Notes: generated from the sequence alone by a model not told the origin. 64,000 bases of DNA from Antedon mediterranea (GCF_964355755.1 NC_092672.1:32424501-32488500); one strand, 5' to 3'. Shown: positions 39,366-51,775, counted from the stretch's first letter. Made by a program: numbers and translations.

Positions 39366-39938
39366 TAGGAGGGGAATGCACCACAATCCTCTGAGCTGAG
39401 GGCTGAATCATTCCGCTACCTGCTAAATAGTACAGAGGGATTTTCCATCTCTCGGGTCTACCGGATCTAGGCGCAGGGGTGTGACAAAATATTATTTTCA
39501 CTCTGCTATGTTCGAGAGACATGTGAGTGAACACGCTCGAAATGCCAACAAACATTGCAGTCATTTGATGAGTGTGTTGCTATAACAATTATTGTTTATC
39601 GAAAGTTGAAGACTGTCGTTCAGATTTTTGAACCGTAGTTTGGGCACTTTTGTAAAAGTAAAATTTGACACGATATGACTTGAATGAAAAAACAATCGTT
39701 ACATAAAAATAAACAACATGATGAGTGTATACACGAATCTATTTAGATACGCTTGTATCGATTGATTATTAGGCCTATAATATAGCATAATAGCACGTTA
39801 AGATATGCCTCGCACCTTTTTGAAATTGTAAACTATATGCCTCGCACTTTTGGAAATGATAAAATGATGCCTCGCACAAATATTTGGCATGCCGCGCTTG
39901 CCTCGCTGCCTCGCACTTTGTCAACACTCTAACATGAC

Positions 39939-42250
39939 CACAGTGCTGATTTTACCATTTTTCCTCTAACTATACTAGGTATTAGAATTTTCATTGTTGA
40001 TAAAAGTGATTTTTGCAAGTGTTACAAAAAGACAAATTTCATACTGTACTATTTTGGTTTGCATGACAATAAAAGATCTGTATTTGTATCTGGTAGGTTT
40101 AAAATCACTTCTGCTCGTCTAACAAGGCCATTTCAGCAAAAAATAGGGGTTCATTCAGCACCTCTGGCTACAGGTGAGCTCAATTGAAAACTCACTTGTT
40201 TCGTTCTGTGCGAATTTATTTTTGTTCTCATATATACATTTTATTCACTTTATTGTTTGTTAGGCAGGATAGTCAGATGCTCACATCACTATGACACTTG
40301 TGAATAAATAGTTAGCTTGTCTTGACAAGTTAGTGAAAAAGTGTGGTGATGTGAGATTCCGTTTTCGGATTTTTCTGTTGTCTTTGTTAATTTATTCGGT
40401 TTTTAGGCTATTTCGTGGTTTATTTTACCACTTTTTTCACACTTGTGCTAAACAGCGCATAGAGACTATTTGTATTTTGCGCTATATAAATTTAAAACCA
40501 TAAACCATAGTGAACATTATACATTATTAAATTACATTATGCACAGTACAGTATGTTTAAAAGATTTAATTCGTGAAATATTTACCATACACGACATTAA
40601 TTGACCCATAACCTTTGAAGTGATAAAAGTACTTTAAAGGTTAAAATGTTAATACGGTAATACCACATTTAATTTTTTAGTCAGCTTCGTAACTAGGTCA
40701 TGGCGGTATAGAGCTTCATTGAAGCTACATAGCATTTCATTATATCAAAATGAAAAGTGTGTCGTAAGAATAGTAAGTTTGTGAAACAATTTTTGAGATT
40801 ATGGCGATTGACAGCAATAATAGTACTGTAATAGCGTATTAATCATGGCTTAATTACTACAGTTTATTAGTGTTTGGGCTAAGTATGCCTTTCCACACAT
40901 GATGGATATGGGACGCCACCTGAATCGAAAAGGGTGCCTTTGTTTAAAATGATTTCAGGATCAAAAGACGAAACAAAAGGTGAACACAGCTACGATTGTG
41001 ATCTCACAGTCACCATTGTACGGTTTCTAGGACGTTTGACTACGTATCCTAAATCCACAAATATTTGAAAGATAGGTCCAGTTTAGTGGGTGAAACCTAA
41101 GAGGGCGCTATTTCATTTTTATGCTCTACACAGATTAATAATGCATTGGTCAGTTTTTGTTACATAAAGTTTGATATTGTACTGTAGACACAGAGCTTTT
41201 TTTACGACCTACTAAAAATAGCAATAATATTATCATAGACGTTGGCTGTTGTCTGCAGTCACAAGTTTTCTGAGGTCAACCGGTTTTTAATTAACGCATA
41301 TATTTATATAATCCACATTATATACAAAGCTGAAACAAAATACAGGTAGAAGCTAGAAATACACATTTAGGATTAAAGTTGACGGAATCGGAAGTAGACA
41401 CAACCTGGCCATGTCAACGAATTAAAGTGAAGATAGAACGCAGGCATCCTGTTGTAAAACCTAAGGCATTTGGTACTGATTAATGCCGTTCAAAAGGGGA
41501 AAACGCTACTGTGTGGATTAAAATGGATGAGACAATGTCATACATGGAAAAAAAGAAAAACTCCTTTCCTGTCCTTAATACATAATTATTATCCGATATT
41601 TTAATATGTTTAACATCTTAAAACTGGGTTAGTAACCTTTAGCATGTATTGGTGCCAAGAAAAATAAAAGGTTACAAAATCGTTTTCAGATTTATAGTTG
41701 ATACATTAAATTCCTCCCTTTTTTTGAAAGAAAATTAATGTGATATATTACAAACATAGTACTTCAAGCATAAGTTTTGTATTACCATGAGAAATACTGA
41801 AACATTAATGTTGGTATTCCTGTGAACACCTGTTGGTTGGCAATATGCTCACTGCAATTAACCAGCATTACCTGTAGTTAATGTATTATAAGGATTGTCA
41901 TACTTAAAATATGGATATAGATAATCAACATATGATATATTTCTAGTCCTTTGAAGGTAGACAGTATGCTTACTCAACCGTGAAATTCCAAAACCTTTTA
42001 GGAACAAATTCATTTAACAGTGCACTATAGTATGGTCTATGGAAATGAGGTAAATCTGCTCAATCAAGTTATTACATACATAACATAGAAATTAAGCAGA
42101 AAAGGATCTATTGCTATTCCCCATAGAATCACTGTCCAAATTCAAAGCCTTTGCTGAATAAATGGTCAAAAGTGCACTATAGTATAGTTATTCACATTTA
42201 ACAAAGAAACATTATTTTCAATTGAGTCAATTACATAGATAACGTACTAT
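39939..42250. other. RhoGEF intron, unique sequence
   Basis: Only the deleted MITE copy at 41123-41198 was recognised. Confidence 0.45.
41123..41198. mobile_element. MITE family A copy 5 (internally deleted)
   Basis: Only GCTCTACAC at the left and ACATAAAGTTTGATATTGTA with GTAGACACAGAGC at the right remain. Confidence 0.55.
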
Positions 42251-42595
42251 ACGTACGGCCATACTGCGTTGAAACACCGGTTCTCGTCAGATCACCGAAG
42301 TTAAGCAACGTTGGGCCCGGTTGCGTTCTGGATGGGAGACCGTCTAGAAATCGTGGCGGGTGCTGTATATACTGGAGAGTGATGGTGTAATGGTAATATC
42401 GGACTAGCATGTGATAGGCATGGGTTCGAGGTTATCTGCACCATACTAATTGCATCCTTAGGCAAGATGCTTTACTCTCATTGCCTAATCTGGTAGGCTC
42501 TGCACTGCTGGCTGCCGTGGGTCCGTGGAGGGCCTAATCCGAATTTCCTCACTGAGGACAAATATTAATACAAAATACAAAATACAAACAAAACA
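42251..42595 (+). mobile_element. SINE with chimeric 5S rRNA-tRNA head
   Basis: Positions 42251-42369 match eukaryotic 5S rRNA almost end to end (ACGGCCATAC, TCAGATCACCGAAGTTAAGC, GATGGGAGACCGTCT, GGGTGCTGTA). Immediately after it, 42378-42443 is a Gly-tRNA-like sequence with A-box GGTGTAATGG and B-box GGGTTCGAGG. A body with GCATCCTTAGGCAAGATGCT follows, ending in an A-rich tail (AATACAAAATACAAAATAC). Chimeric 5S-tRNA promoters are known in AmnSINE1 and other DeuSINEs. Substitutions in the 5S part make it a retroposon and not a working 5S gene. Confidence 0.8.
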
Positions 42596-44391
42596 GGAGA
42601 GAACATATTTCTAATTCCTCAACGGATGTTTGTAAAGTGTCTTTCAATCCATCATTCTGTTTGGAAAAAAGTTTGTTGACAACCGTATCAATACAGTATA
42701 ATTACGCATCTGAAAATAACACAATAGAAAAACTGTTCCTGCGAGCGGAAAGTGCATTTCACTTTAAAAGTTCAAGAAGTCTAAAATGTACACTTGAGAA
42801 ATTAATACACTATTATCACTAGTACACCTGGCGTCAATCTGAAACTTTGATATGCCTCTTATGAAAGTTCCTTTCAGTCTTCAGACTAAAATTATGGATT
42901 TTTTTCTAATTCAATATGTTATTCAAGGATGAACGGCAGTATTATTAATTTCACTTTGATTTGTTCAATGATAATCTTACCTTTGTTCCTTCAATTCATG
43001 TATATTTCATTCCATAATAAAGAAAATCATTTATCAGTAAACGCTATGCAAGGCAGTGTTTATTATAATTAGACTAATTTGTATTATAATACATAATATT
43101 AATAACTTTTTTCTTTGAATTATGGACATTTCATTATTAAATAAAGTTCTCTAGGACTAATTGTGGTCTAAACAATATCTAATAATAGTAAGCTGCTAAC
43201 TTAAGTGAAACGTGATCAAGTTTAGCTCTTACTTAATTCTTATGACATAAATGATTTGTTTTGTTAAATAATCTCATAAATTTTATCTGAAATAAACATA
43301 CTAATCTATAAATAGTTTGTTCTAAATTTATAAACCAGAAAAAAAAAACCGATGTAAAAAGCAAGTGAAAAGAAAGAAATGAAATCTTTAAAGCGATTAT
43401 TGATAGTGTAGATCTTAGGTCGCTCTCTACAAATTACAATGCAAAAGATTTAGTTCAGCAATTTAGGCATAACATCTCCACCACCTCCATCCACATTTCA
43501 AAATCCTTGATCTTAAAATTCACATGTTTTAGGTCATATCACCTCTCCCACCTCCCTCACTATTTTCAAATCACCTCTCCCACCTCCCTCACTATTTTCA
43601 AAATCTCAATTTCACTTGTGGATAAGAATGTACTAAACAAAATATAGTTTAGTTTAGAACTTTATTTGGCACGTTTTAGGTTACGACACCAACTCCCTCC
43701 CAATTTCAAAATCCTTCATCCACCCCTCTTAAGATTTCAATTTGTAGATAGCAATACACTTAACACTGATGAACAAGGGCTAGTGTTGCCCGAAAGCTCT
43801 GCAAATTTTTTTGGCTGTTTTAATTTATCGTTTTGATGTAAATTTTTGCTTATTTTATTTGTATTTCCATTGAGATCCAGCCACTGATACCAGTTTCAGT
43901 AATTTGCCTTTGGATTAATATAATAAACATAAGATATTCAACCTTTATAAAAACGCACAAAATGCTAATTTTACAGTCAGAGAGCGATAACGTCACTTTC
44001 TTTCATTTATTTAAGTTCAATTAGAGTGCTACACATCAATCTCTCAAATGTGATTTCGCACGATGTTTGCCCGTGGGTAAAGACAAGTAAACGATGGATG
44101 GCGGATGAAGCCCGCATGATTTTATCATCAAAGGATGCCAGCCGCCGATGTGAACTAAATACAAATTAAGAAAGAAAATATACTTTTTCTTTTACAAGGA
44201 AGATAAAATATATACATTATTAATACAATGCTAATTATTCAACAGTGAAAAATTCACATTTCATCTTTTAAGACGAAACAAATTGAAAATATTAACCAAA
44301 CACAACAGTATACCATAGTACTACAGTATTTTCATGCTAAAAATGTCTGTCAAAGAGTCTGACTTGACATTTTTAGATTCAAACTATTCCC
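42596..44391. other. RhoGEF intron, unique sequence
   Basis: Only the short CACCTC duplication was recognised. Confidence 0.45.
43540..43620. repeat. Short tandem duplication, ~33-bp unit
   Basis: CACCTCTCCCACCTCCCTCA followed by CTATTTTCAAA occurs twice in a row (about 43548 and 43572). Similar ACCTCC and TTTCAAAATC words recur to 43740. Confidence 0.7.
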
Positions 44392-44395
44392 TTAA

Positions 44396-45021
44396 AGCCC
44401 CATTCCCTACGTTTTTTAGATATAATTTAAGATCACAAACTATATTTAATGTAAAAATAATACTATATGGTCCTATTGCGATAACTTTTTTCGTCTTTAA
44501 ACGGTTAAAAATGTGAAAAATAAGTCGATTCTAATAATTATAGCGGCCCGCTATAAATCCCAAAATGCATTGCGCGCGGATTGATATTTTTGTTTTTCAC
44601 CTGTAATTCGCCCACTTTTCGATCGATCGTGAGGCCAAAACAAATGAAAGACTCCTAACTTTTCAGCGAAAATACCGGGTTTTCCCCAATTTGTATCAAC
44701 GGAGTCTGGCAAAAATAGAAAGACAATTAATGCAGCAACTATACAACGTCAGGCTAGGTATATAGCTCGCGTACGATGTTCGTACGTTACCGATGTTTAC
44801 CAGCTAGGCCTACAAAACTAAGCCTAGCTAGGCTAGGCCTAAGACCGTCCACGAGAGGTCGATCGCCGCGAGCTACTTAGGTAGTGCATTGTTTCTCACT
44901 TTTTATCATAATTTACCATAAAACGTACATTTAAGACAAGAAATGACATGGTTTAATGTTTTTAAAGTGATATATATGTATTATTTTCCAAAAAACGTCC
45001 AAAATTGCAGGGAAGGGGTCT
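44396..45021. mobile_element. TTAA-flanked TIR element, copy 1 (626 bp)
   Basis: The element begins AGCCCCATTCCCTACGTTTT after TTAA (44392-44395) and ends GCAGGGAAGGGGTCT before TTAA (45022-45025). TTAA targets are used by piggyBac and Kolobok; the AG start favours Kolobok. An inverted, closely similar copy lies at 52289-52910. No transposase frame. Confidence 0.85.
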
Positions 45022-45984
45022 TTAACATTTCTAGAGACCTCAGGTATGTTAATAGTCTTGGGTAAAACACATTATGTGGTCTACTAAAAAACCATGACTG
45101 ACCCTAGCTGTAAACCTGTCAATGTGCCAAGATCCACTGAACAAAAATATGCAGTACAAAAACAAATTTAGGCCCACAGCCAACTACACATCATGCAATC
45201 AGTCCCCAGTTAGTCCCAGGGGAAAAACGACTCCCATCCCTGTGTGTTACCCGGTAAAATGCGGTACGCTTGACCTTGGCGAGGTTTTGAACCTTAACTA
45301 GTATTCCTTCCTGTGTATGTCGTATCCGACTAGCAGAGATTGAACATTTGTAATGTTAAACTGTCGTGATGGATATTTAATGTCTCTGATTTATGACATC
45401 ACAAGCAGTTAGCGCCGTTTTTGGAGACGTTTCAATTTATATTTGAGCTAAGAGATTGTAATTTGGCTTAAAAATAACATTTACAGTGAGATAAGCAAAT
45501 GCTTTGAATTGCTGGGATTAAAAACAATTGTATACAAATACTTGGAAATATATTAATTAGCATAAAGGCATTTAGAGTTGTTTTGACTGCTCAGCTCCCT
45601 GACGTAACATTCTGGCATGTTTGTACGATTTAAAAAACGTTATTTTGTAAAATTTATTTTAGCTGTGAATCTCCAGTAATAGTGTCAACTAAAAATGAAT
45701 TTAACCCTGTAGCGAGAAGGCGCTTGAACGAACCCCACTTTTGCTTAAGGTACCCTTTCCAACTAGAGAAAAGCAACAATAGTAATGGGCCTAACCATGA
45801 AGTGATAACTCTAAGCTAATGTAGTTGTAAAAGAAGAACTATAGCTTGCGATGTTTTTCCCCTTTTGTGAAAAAAAAAATAACCCCCTATAAAAATACTA
45901 GTTTGGGATTGAATTTCATATTTTCTGTAGTATTATATTTCACACAGTGCATTTGTAGTCTGATTGTGGATAATAAACATATTA

Positions 45985-46136
45985 AAGCTCTGTCTACACT
46001 ATCAAACTAGTTTGACAAAAAAGTGTGATTCTCCCAAATAGTGATATATCCAAATATGGTACTAATATGATATCATCTTGTCCATATATGGGCACATCAC
46101 AATTTTTTTGTCACATAAAGTTTGATATTGTAAAGT
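45985..46136. mobile_element. MITE family A copy 6 (right end lost)
   Basis: Intact left end AAGCTCTGTCTACACTATCA. The right arm stops at AAAGTTTGATATTGTAAAG. Confidence 0.85.
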
Positions 46137-46765
46137 ATGGAGAAAGTACAATGCATAAACTTTCTCTGAAACGCAATTTACACGAATTAATGATTACACA
46201 ACATTATGAGGGAAATCTCGAGAGAGCGAAGTATGTACTCTATTACTTCAAAAACATTGTTCCAAGGACAATATGCGGTGCTTAGGGACTAATAAATTAT
46301 TATTTTAAATGTTTTTTATATTAGTATGTTATGCATTTAAGGTCATTATACCCTTAAATGATTTTTTAAAACAAATAGGAGATTGTTTTCAGACATCACA
46401 AGTTCAGCAAATATCCCGTCGCAATTGGATTGTTGTAAAGTTGTTGAACATGTTTTCTGAAATGGCATTATTATCACCATCAATGGGAGGCTATTGTACC
46501 TCAGTAAAACATTTTTTTTTTAGCAAACAGATGAGTGGCCTAGGTAATCCCACTTTAGCCAGGATTAAAGAGGATAAACTATTAATCCCAAATTATCACA
46601 TTCCTACCAAGGTTGAACTATTTTTGGGGTGAATAACCTGATTAAGAACATTAATTTGGCAATCTGCCATTATTTACTAACTTTTTATTTGGCAAGCTGC
46701 CAAATTTCTACAGACAGTTTTCAGACTTACAAATGGTTGATTACAAATAAATAGGCCTATAAAAA

Positions 46766-47846
46766 GGGGTGTCACGAAAGCTCAGACCACGAAAGCTCAG
46801 ACCCCCTAAGACCTAAGATCACGAAAGCTAAGACCCAACACCTAAGATTACAAATATTTATCTTTCGCACCTGCCTTGTAATGTATTTTAACTCCCAACA
46901 TTTATTCTGAATACCACACCTTAGAATTGGCACTTTCATGAAAAAGAATCACATAAAAAGTAACAAATACATTTTTAAATTGATGATTTTACAGACGTTT
47001 TTCTCCCACACAAAATGACTAGCCTACTACAGTTGTAGGCCTACCCCATGTTCAATGTTTTTGTTTCTATGGAACGTCAAAAGAGCAAAAAATATATAGA
47101 GGGCTGAAAACTCTGTGGAGTCCATCTACAGTGTGGATGGAACAATGTAAAATTAAAATTGTAATGATAATAGTATAATCATGCAAGTACGAAGAAATAA
47201 ATACTGGCAAATAAATTTTAATTTAAAAAAAGTTTTTTTGTTTCGTTTTCTTTCTGTTTTTATACTTGTACTATTATTGTTGCTCTTTTGGCGCTCCATA
47301 GAAACAAAAACATTGAGCATGAGGGAGCTCGAGGAGTTACATTGTCATTACAGTATACAAAGAAACACATCTGTAAAATCATCAATTTAAAGGATTTATT
47401 TATTTGTTATTATGTGTTTCTCCTTCTGAAAGTACTTATAAGTCCTAATTTTAAAGTGTGGTGTTCAGGATAAAGTTAGTCAACAAATTTGGAGTCAAAA
47501 TACAAGAAAGGCAGGTGCGTAAGAAAAACATCCTCTGAAGCAACACAATGGAGTAAATATATACCAACAAACAACCCGTCAAGTTTGTTTGTTGTAAAGA
47601 AAAAATATACATTTACTCAACGGGCGAAAATAATGTGAGTTTATCTATGTTTTGCGGTAGTATTAAATTATATTTATGGTAATAAATGAAACCTACTGTG
47701 TTTAAAATTATGTATGGATAAACAAGTATTGTTTTTAAGCTGTAGTATATCTTAGTATTTGTAATCTTAGGTGTTGGGTCTTAGCTTTCGTGATCTTAGG
47801 TCTTAGGGGGTCTGAGCTTTCGTGGTCTGAGCTTTCGTGACACCCC
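46766..47846. mobile_element. hAT-like element with perfect 90-bp TIRs, 1081 bp
   Basis: The ends GGGGTGTCACGAAAGCTCAG are part of inverted repeats of about 90 bp (46766-46855 and 47757-47846) with no mismatch found. They are flanked by the 8-bp duplication TATAAAAA (46758-46765, 47847-47854). Within the TIR the word CACGAAAGCT(C/A)AGACC is repeated. The interior is a palindrome of the family seen at 38061-38902. No coding capacity. Confidence 0.9.
46863..47526. repeat. Palindromic passenger inside the hAT-like element
   Basis: Ends TTCGCACCTGCCTT and AAGGCAGGTGCG are inverted. The arms share GTTTCTATGGAACG and CTCTTTTGGCGCTCCATAGA with the palindrome at 38061-38902. It fills almost the whole interior of the 46766 element. 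Confidence 0.8.
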
Positions 47847-47854
47847 TATAAAAA

Positions 47855-49355
47855 GATGGTGCTAAACAAGGATTTGATTAAGAAATCAGTTTAAAGATAC
47901 AACCACATCCTTGGTAGTCAGTCTCATGAATCACTAATAAATCAGAAAAAGTGGTAAAATTACGGTCATAAAACAGAATATTTAAATTTAGAGGTAAGGA
48001 ATAAATGAGTATTGTTGTAAAGGTTTTTTTGAATGTCAGACCAATGTCAATAAAGCTATTGAGTCATTTTATAGTTCATTCATTCATTCATTCATCAGTG
48101 GAAAATTACTTATGTTTGCTGAGATACAAAAACAGAAAAATTGAAGAATTAACAGAAACAATTACAAAGTTTCACATCACTCTCATACGGTATACTGACA
48201 AGCATTCAGTGCCCGAATGGCAACTGGATAAAAGCTGTTACGAAACCTATTTGTAAGAGAGATGTAAGTAAAGTATCTTGACTAAGGATACGAGCAGTGC
48301 GGCGAAAGTTGGATTCGAACCACGACCTCACAATTGGTAATCCAGCGTCCAACACACTGCGCCACACGCCCTCACATAGTTTTGATTGGATCAATAAAAT
48401 AGAAGGTTACTTTTAAAATATTAACAAAAAATAGTTATAGTAGCAAACTAATACTAGTATTGTAATTAAAAATAAATTAACAGGCATATATATAAATATA
48501 AACAAAAACAGAAAAGAAATTGAAGAAAAACTTGTCTTGGAAAATCTAATTTAGGCCAATAAATGATACCGTTAATCTGGCTTTCAGTAACAAATGAGAT
48601 TTAAATTTCTTTTTTTTTCAAACGGATGCTAAAAGGGAAATTCCCTCATAGATTTGAAAAAAGTCAATCTCCTATAAAATGAGGTGTCATCACTATCTTC
48701 AAACCTAGCTAACGTAAGGGAATATTTTTAATAATGTTTTTTTGTTATGTTTTGTTTATTTGTATTGTAGCTTTGGCCAAATGAAAAATATAGAAAAATA
48801 TTGACTGACATGGTTTGGTCAAGTATTTCAAACTCTCTTTATCATTTTATGACCGTTTTGAATATTAGTACAAAAATAGATGATGCATGAAGAATAATAA
48901 TACTTATATAATGAATAACAGCATCGCGTGAAATAGTGATATCTGTGTAGCACACATGAAAAGGAAATTGCAAAATTAGAAACGTTATCTATTAAAATTG
49001 ACGTGTAACCACAGCAGAAACTTGAAAATGAATTCACAGAAAAGTTCAAAAACAATAACTACTTCCCAGTCATTCACGCAAAAAGAATTCTTCTGTTTAA
49101 TTTCAATTTTTCTTTACAAATTTCTCATTACTGAATGACTTTGCAAACAACCTCATCCATTTGTGGAGTGTACTGGATTTTCAGAAATACATTTTAGGAG
49201 CTATGGCAGACCTCCCAAGTGTCTCATATTATTTTAAGTGATGTGATGTCTCCTACTACTGTGGTGTAATTCTTCTAATCTGACTATTATTATAAAAGAA
49301 ATACACATAAATATCTCAAAATTTCAGAAATTTACAATTTAGGTACAGCATACAT
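47855..49355. other. RhoGEF intron
   Basis: Holds the minus-strand SINE and a (CATT)n run at 48079-48100. Otherwise unique AT-rich DNA. Confidence 0.45.
48206..48375 (-). mobile_element. tRNA-derived SINE
   Basis: Read on the minus strand: A-box-like TGTGGCGCAGTGTGTTGG, then B-box GGTTCGAATCC, then a body GTATCCTTAGTCAAGATACT. The body shares its core with the SINE at 42251-42595. The anticodon arm does not pair well, so this is a retroposon and not a tRNA gene. Confidence 0.75.
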
Positions 49356-49502
49356 AAGCTCTGTCTACACTATCAAACTTTATGTGACAAAAAAATGTGA
49401 TGTGATATATGGACATGATGATGTCATATCACTACCATATTTGGGCATATTACTACCATATTTGAGCACACACAACTAGTTTGATAGTGTAGACAGAGCT
49501 TA
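49356..49502. mobile_element. MITE family A copy 7 (full length)
   Basis: Both ends are intact, AAGCTCTGTCTACACTATCA and its reverse complement. Lies 340 bp from copy 8 in the same orientation. Confidence 0.9.
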
Positions 49503-49837
49503 AAGCTCTGTTGGTGATTTTCCACCTTTAGTCAAAAAAACATATTCCATGCTTAGAAAGTGCTTGGACTACTCATTGTTCAGTATAGATGCTGATGTCT
49601 TTTTTTAAATAGCACCCTCTATGTTTGGATGGGTTTCTGTAAAATTACAGCACCCTCTATAGCTTGGCCAGCTTTTATAAAGTTTCCAGATATTTTATTT
49701 TATTAAATGGCAGTGAGTGGCATAGATGTTCAGATGAAAATAAAATATCTGCCTGTGTTTCTAAAAATAAGTTAATGTTAATGTTATGTATCACTGATTT
49801 AAAGTATGGGTTTTGAGATTTTAATGGCTGTTTAGGC

Positions 49838-49973
49838 CTATGTGAAAAAATGTGATTTGACTAAATGGACATGATGATGGAATAGCATTACCATATTTGG
49901 GCATATCACTACCATATTTAGGCACATTACACTTTTTTTTGTCAAACTAGTTTGATAGTGTAGACAGAGTTTT
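49838..49973. mobile_element. MITE family A copy 8 (left end lost)
   Basis: Begins inside the arm at TATGTGAAAAAATGTGATTT. The right end AGTTTGATAGTGTAGACAGA is intact. Confidence 0.85.
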
Positions 49974-50541
49974 ATATACAGTGGATTTGTTGACAATTCT
50001 ATGCAAATAATTATGCTACTTCTGCAAAAAAAATTGTTGAAAATAGAATCAATTATGATCTCTCTTTTTCTACTGGCTGTGTATGACTCAAATCTAAAAT
50101 ATGATATAAATAACACAAGACGTGATTATTACAAACTATTATTTCAAATTCTTATCTTTTATGTGAAACACTTTGAGAAATCTGTTAATGTTGAATACCG
50201 TTAAAAGAAAAATGTCACATAATTTGTGTAAATCATGCCGTTAGTTGTCTACATAGGATTTATGTTCGTGCGTCATTCAACGATGAACTTAACATTCAAA
50301 GGCCTTGAGTTTTAAAACACTAAAATACATCATTTCTAAGACATTCAGAAATTACATTGCTAATTACAGAAAGTTTTAACCCATGCTTTTAAACCCAAAT
50401 CTTGTTTATGAAGTTTAGATATTTTTTTTTGTCATAAAAGGTACCTTGGCATGATTTGACTTTGATAGATAAGGGAGAATTTAAACCATCTTTTTGATCC
50501 ATAAATGATAACTTTGAAATAGTTCAGTCAAATTATTTCCA

Positions 50542-50870
50542 GTGATGTGGTCCTTAAATAGGACTTTGTATTTATAGAATGACCCTGATAAGTTGAATTA
50601 AATGGACATGTGCTTTGGTCCTATATAGGGGCATTTTTGTGATGTGGTCCTTAAATAGAACCTTGTATTTATAGAATGATCCTGCTAAGTTGAATTAAAT
50701 GGTTTGTACTGTGGTCCTATATAGGGTCATTTCTGTGATGTGGTCCTTAAATAGGATCCTGTATTTATAGAATAACCCTGATAAGTTGAATTAAATGGTA
50801 TGTGCTTTGGTCCTATATAGGGGCATTTCTGTGATGTGGTCCTTTAAATAGGATCATGTATTATGAAATT
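50542..50870. repeat. ~96-bp tandem repeat, three and a half copies
   Basis: GTGATGTGGTCCTTAAATAG begins at 50542, 50639, 50735 and, with a one-base T insertion, 50831. Each unit also holds GAATGA(C/T)CCTG and TTTGGTCCTATATAGGG. Confidence 0.9.
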
Positions 50871-51300
50871 GGATCCAAACTGTAAGTACAGTAGATACAG
50901 TACAACCAATAGTTTGAAAACACTTGTTATTTCTCCAATTTAATTTATGAAGCATATCGCTAACGGGGGACGATTAAAATCCAATCACATTTACGTAAGC
51001 AAAGTACACGTATTAGCGATTCCCTGAACCGCACCAGACACATTTAATTTAATGTACGTGGTAAAGGCACACTCTGATACTACGACTTATGTTGCTAAGT
51101 TAATAACGATGATATAGATTATGTAAAAACTAATGAGTTTGACTGAGTCAGCACGTACAAGAATTCCCAAAAGAAAAAAAACCATGGTCAATGACTCTTA
51201 CAGTTTGGTTCATTACGTAATGTTCAAAACAATTATTTTCTAATTATAGGTACTTCTATTCAGGGGACATCCCTAATAATTGACAGAAACAAGAGGAACA

Positions 51301-51446
51301 AAGCTCTATATTATACCAAACTAGTCTGACCAAAAAAAAGTGTTATGTGCCCAAATATGGAAGTGAAATGACGTCATATGTACATAACTGATGGGTATAT
51401 CACATTTTGTTGTCACTTAAAGTTTGATAGTGTAGACAGAACTTAA
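51301..51446. mobile_element. MITE family A copy 9
   Basis: Left AAGCTCTATATTATACCAAA is diverged. The right AGTTTGATAGTGTAGACAGA is intact. Confidence 0.85.
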
Positions 51447-51775
51447 CACTATGGCTAAACCGTACACAGTAGGCCTACATCAATTCATTATCTATAACTT
51501 GTTCCATTAAGTGAGTCCTTAAGATTTTCCGGGTTCCCTATATTGTCATTTACAGTATTTCAAAAGTGATTTAAGTTCATTATAGTACAACTTGTTTTGT
51601 ACGCATAGATTCATATAAACAGGATCGTGGGTAGTTTTCCCGATTACTGAAATGTAATTAATTCAGTGTACGCAATCTAAACAAACCAAAAGTTTCTTTA
51701 CTTCTGGGACTAAGATTATAGAATTGAAATAATTGAGGAATAAGTGCAGAGCAAATTTCTGGTGAAAAAAACTTT

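Larger units (their letters stand above)
37876..39929. mobile_element. 2.05-kb TIR element with 9-bp target duplication
   Basis: Inverted ends share ACAAAGTGCGAGGCAGCGAG (left from about 37883, right ending about 39923) and carry repeated GCGAGGCA words. Flanks are a perfect TAACATGAC on both sides (37867-37875, 39930-39938). A 9-bp duplication fits Mutator-like elements. The interior holds a large palindrome (38061-38902) and a fragment of the Cys-rich module (39300-39365). No transposase is recognisable. Confidence 0.8.

Noticed and set aside
42251-42369. Functional 5S rRNA gene
   Set aside because: Several substitutions and a deletion against conserved 5S positions, no poly-T terminator at its end, and direct fusion to a SINE.
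42378-42443. Possible tRNA-Gly gene
   Set aside because: Arms do not pair properly and it is followed by a SINE body with an A-rich tail; annotated as part of the SINE.
46309-46632. 107-codon open frame on the plus strand
   Set aside because: No recognisable motif and no splice or promoter context. It adjoins a MITE copy. Kept out for lack of support.
48301-48375. tRNA gene on the minus strand
   Set aside because: A and B boxes are good, but the anticodon stem is not complementary; it is a SINE head.
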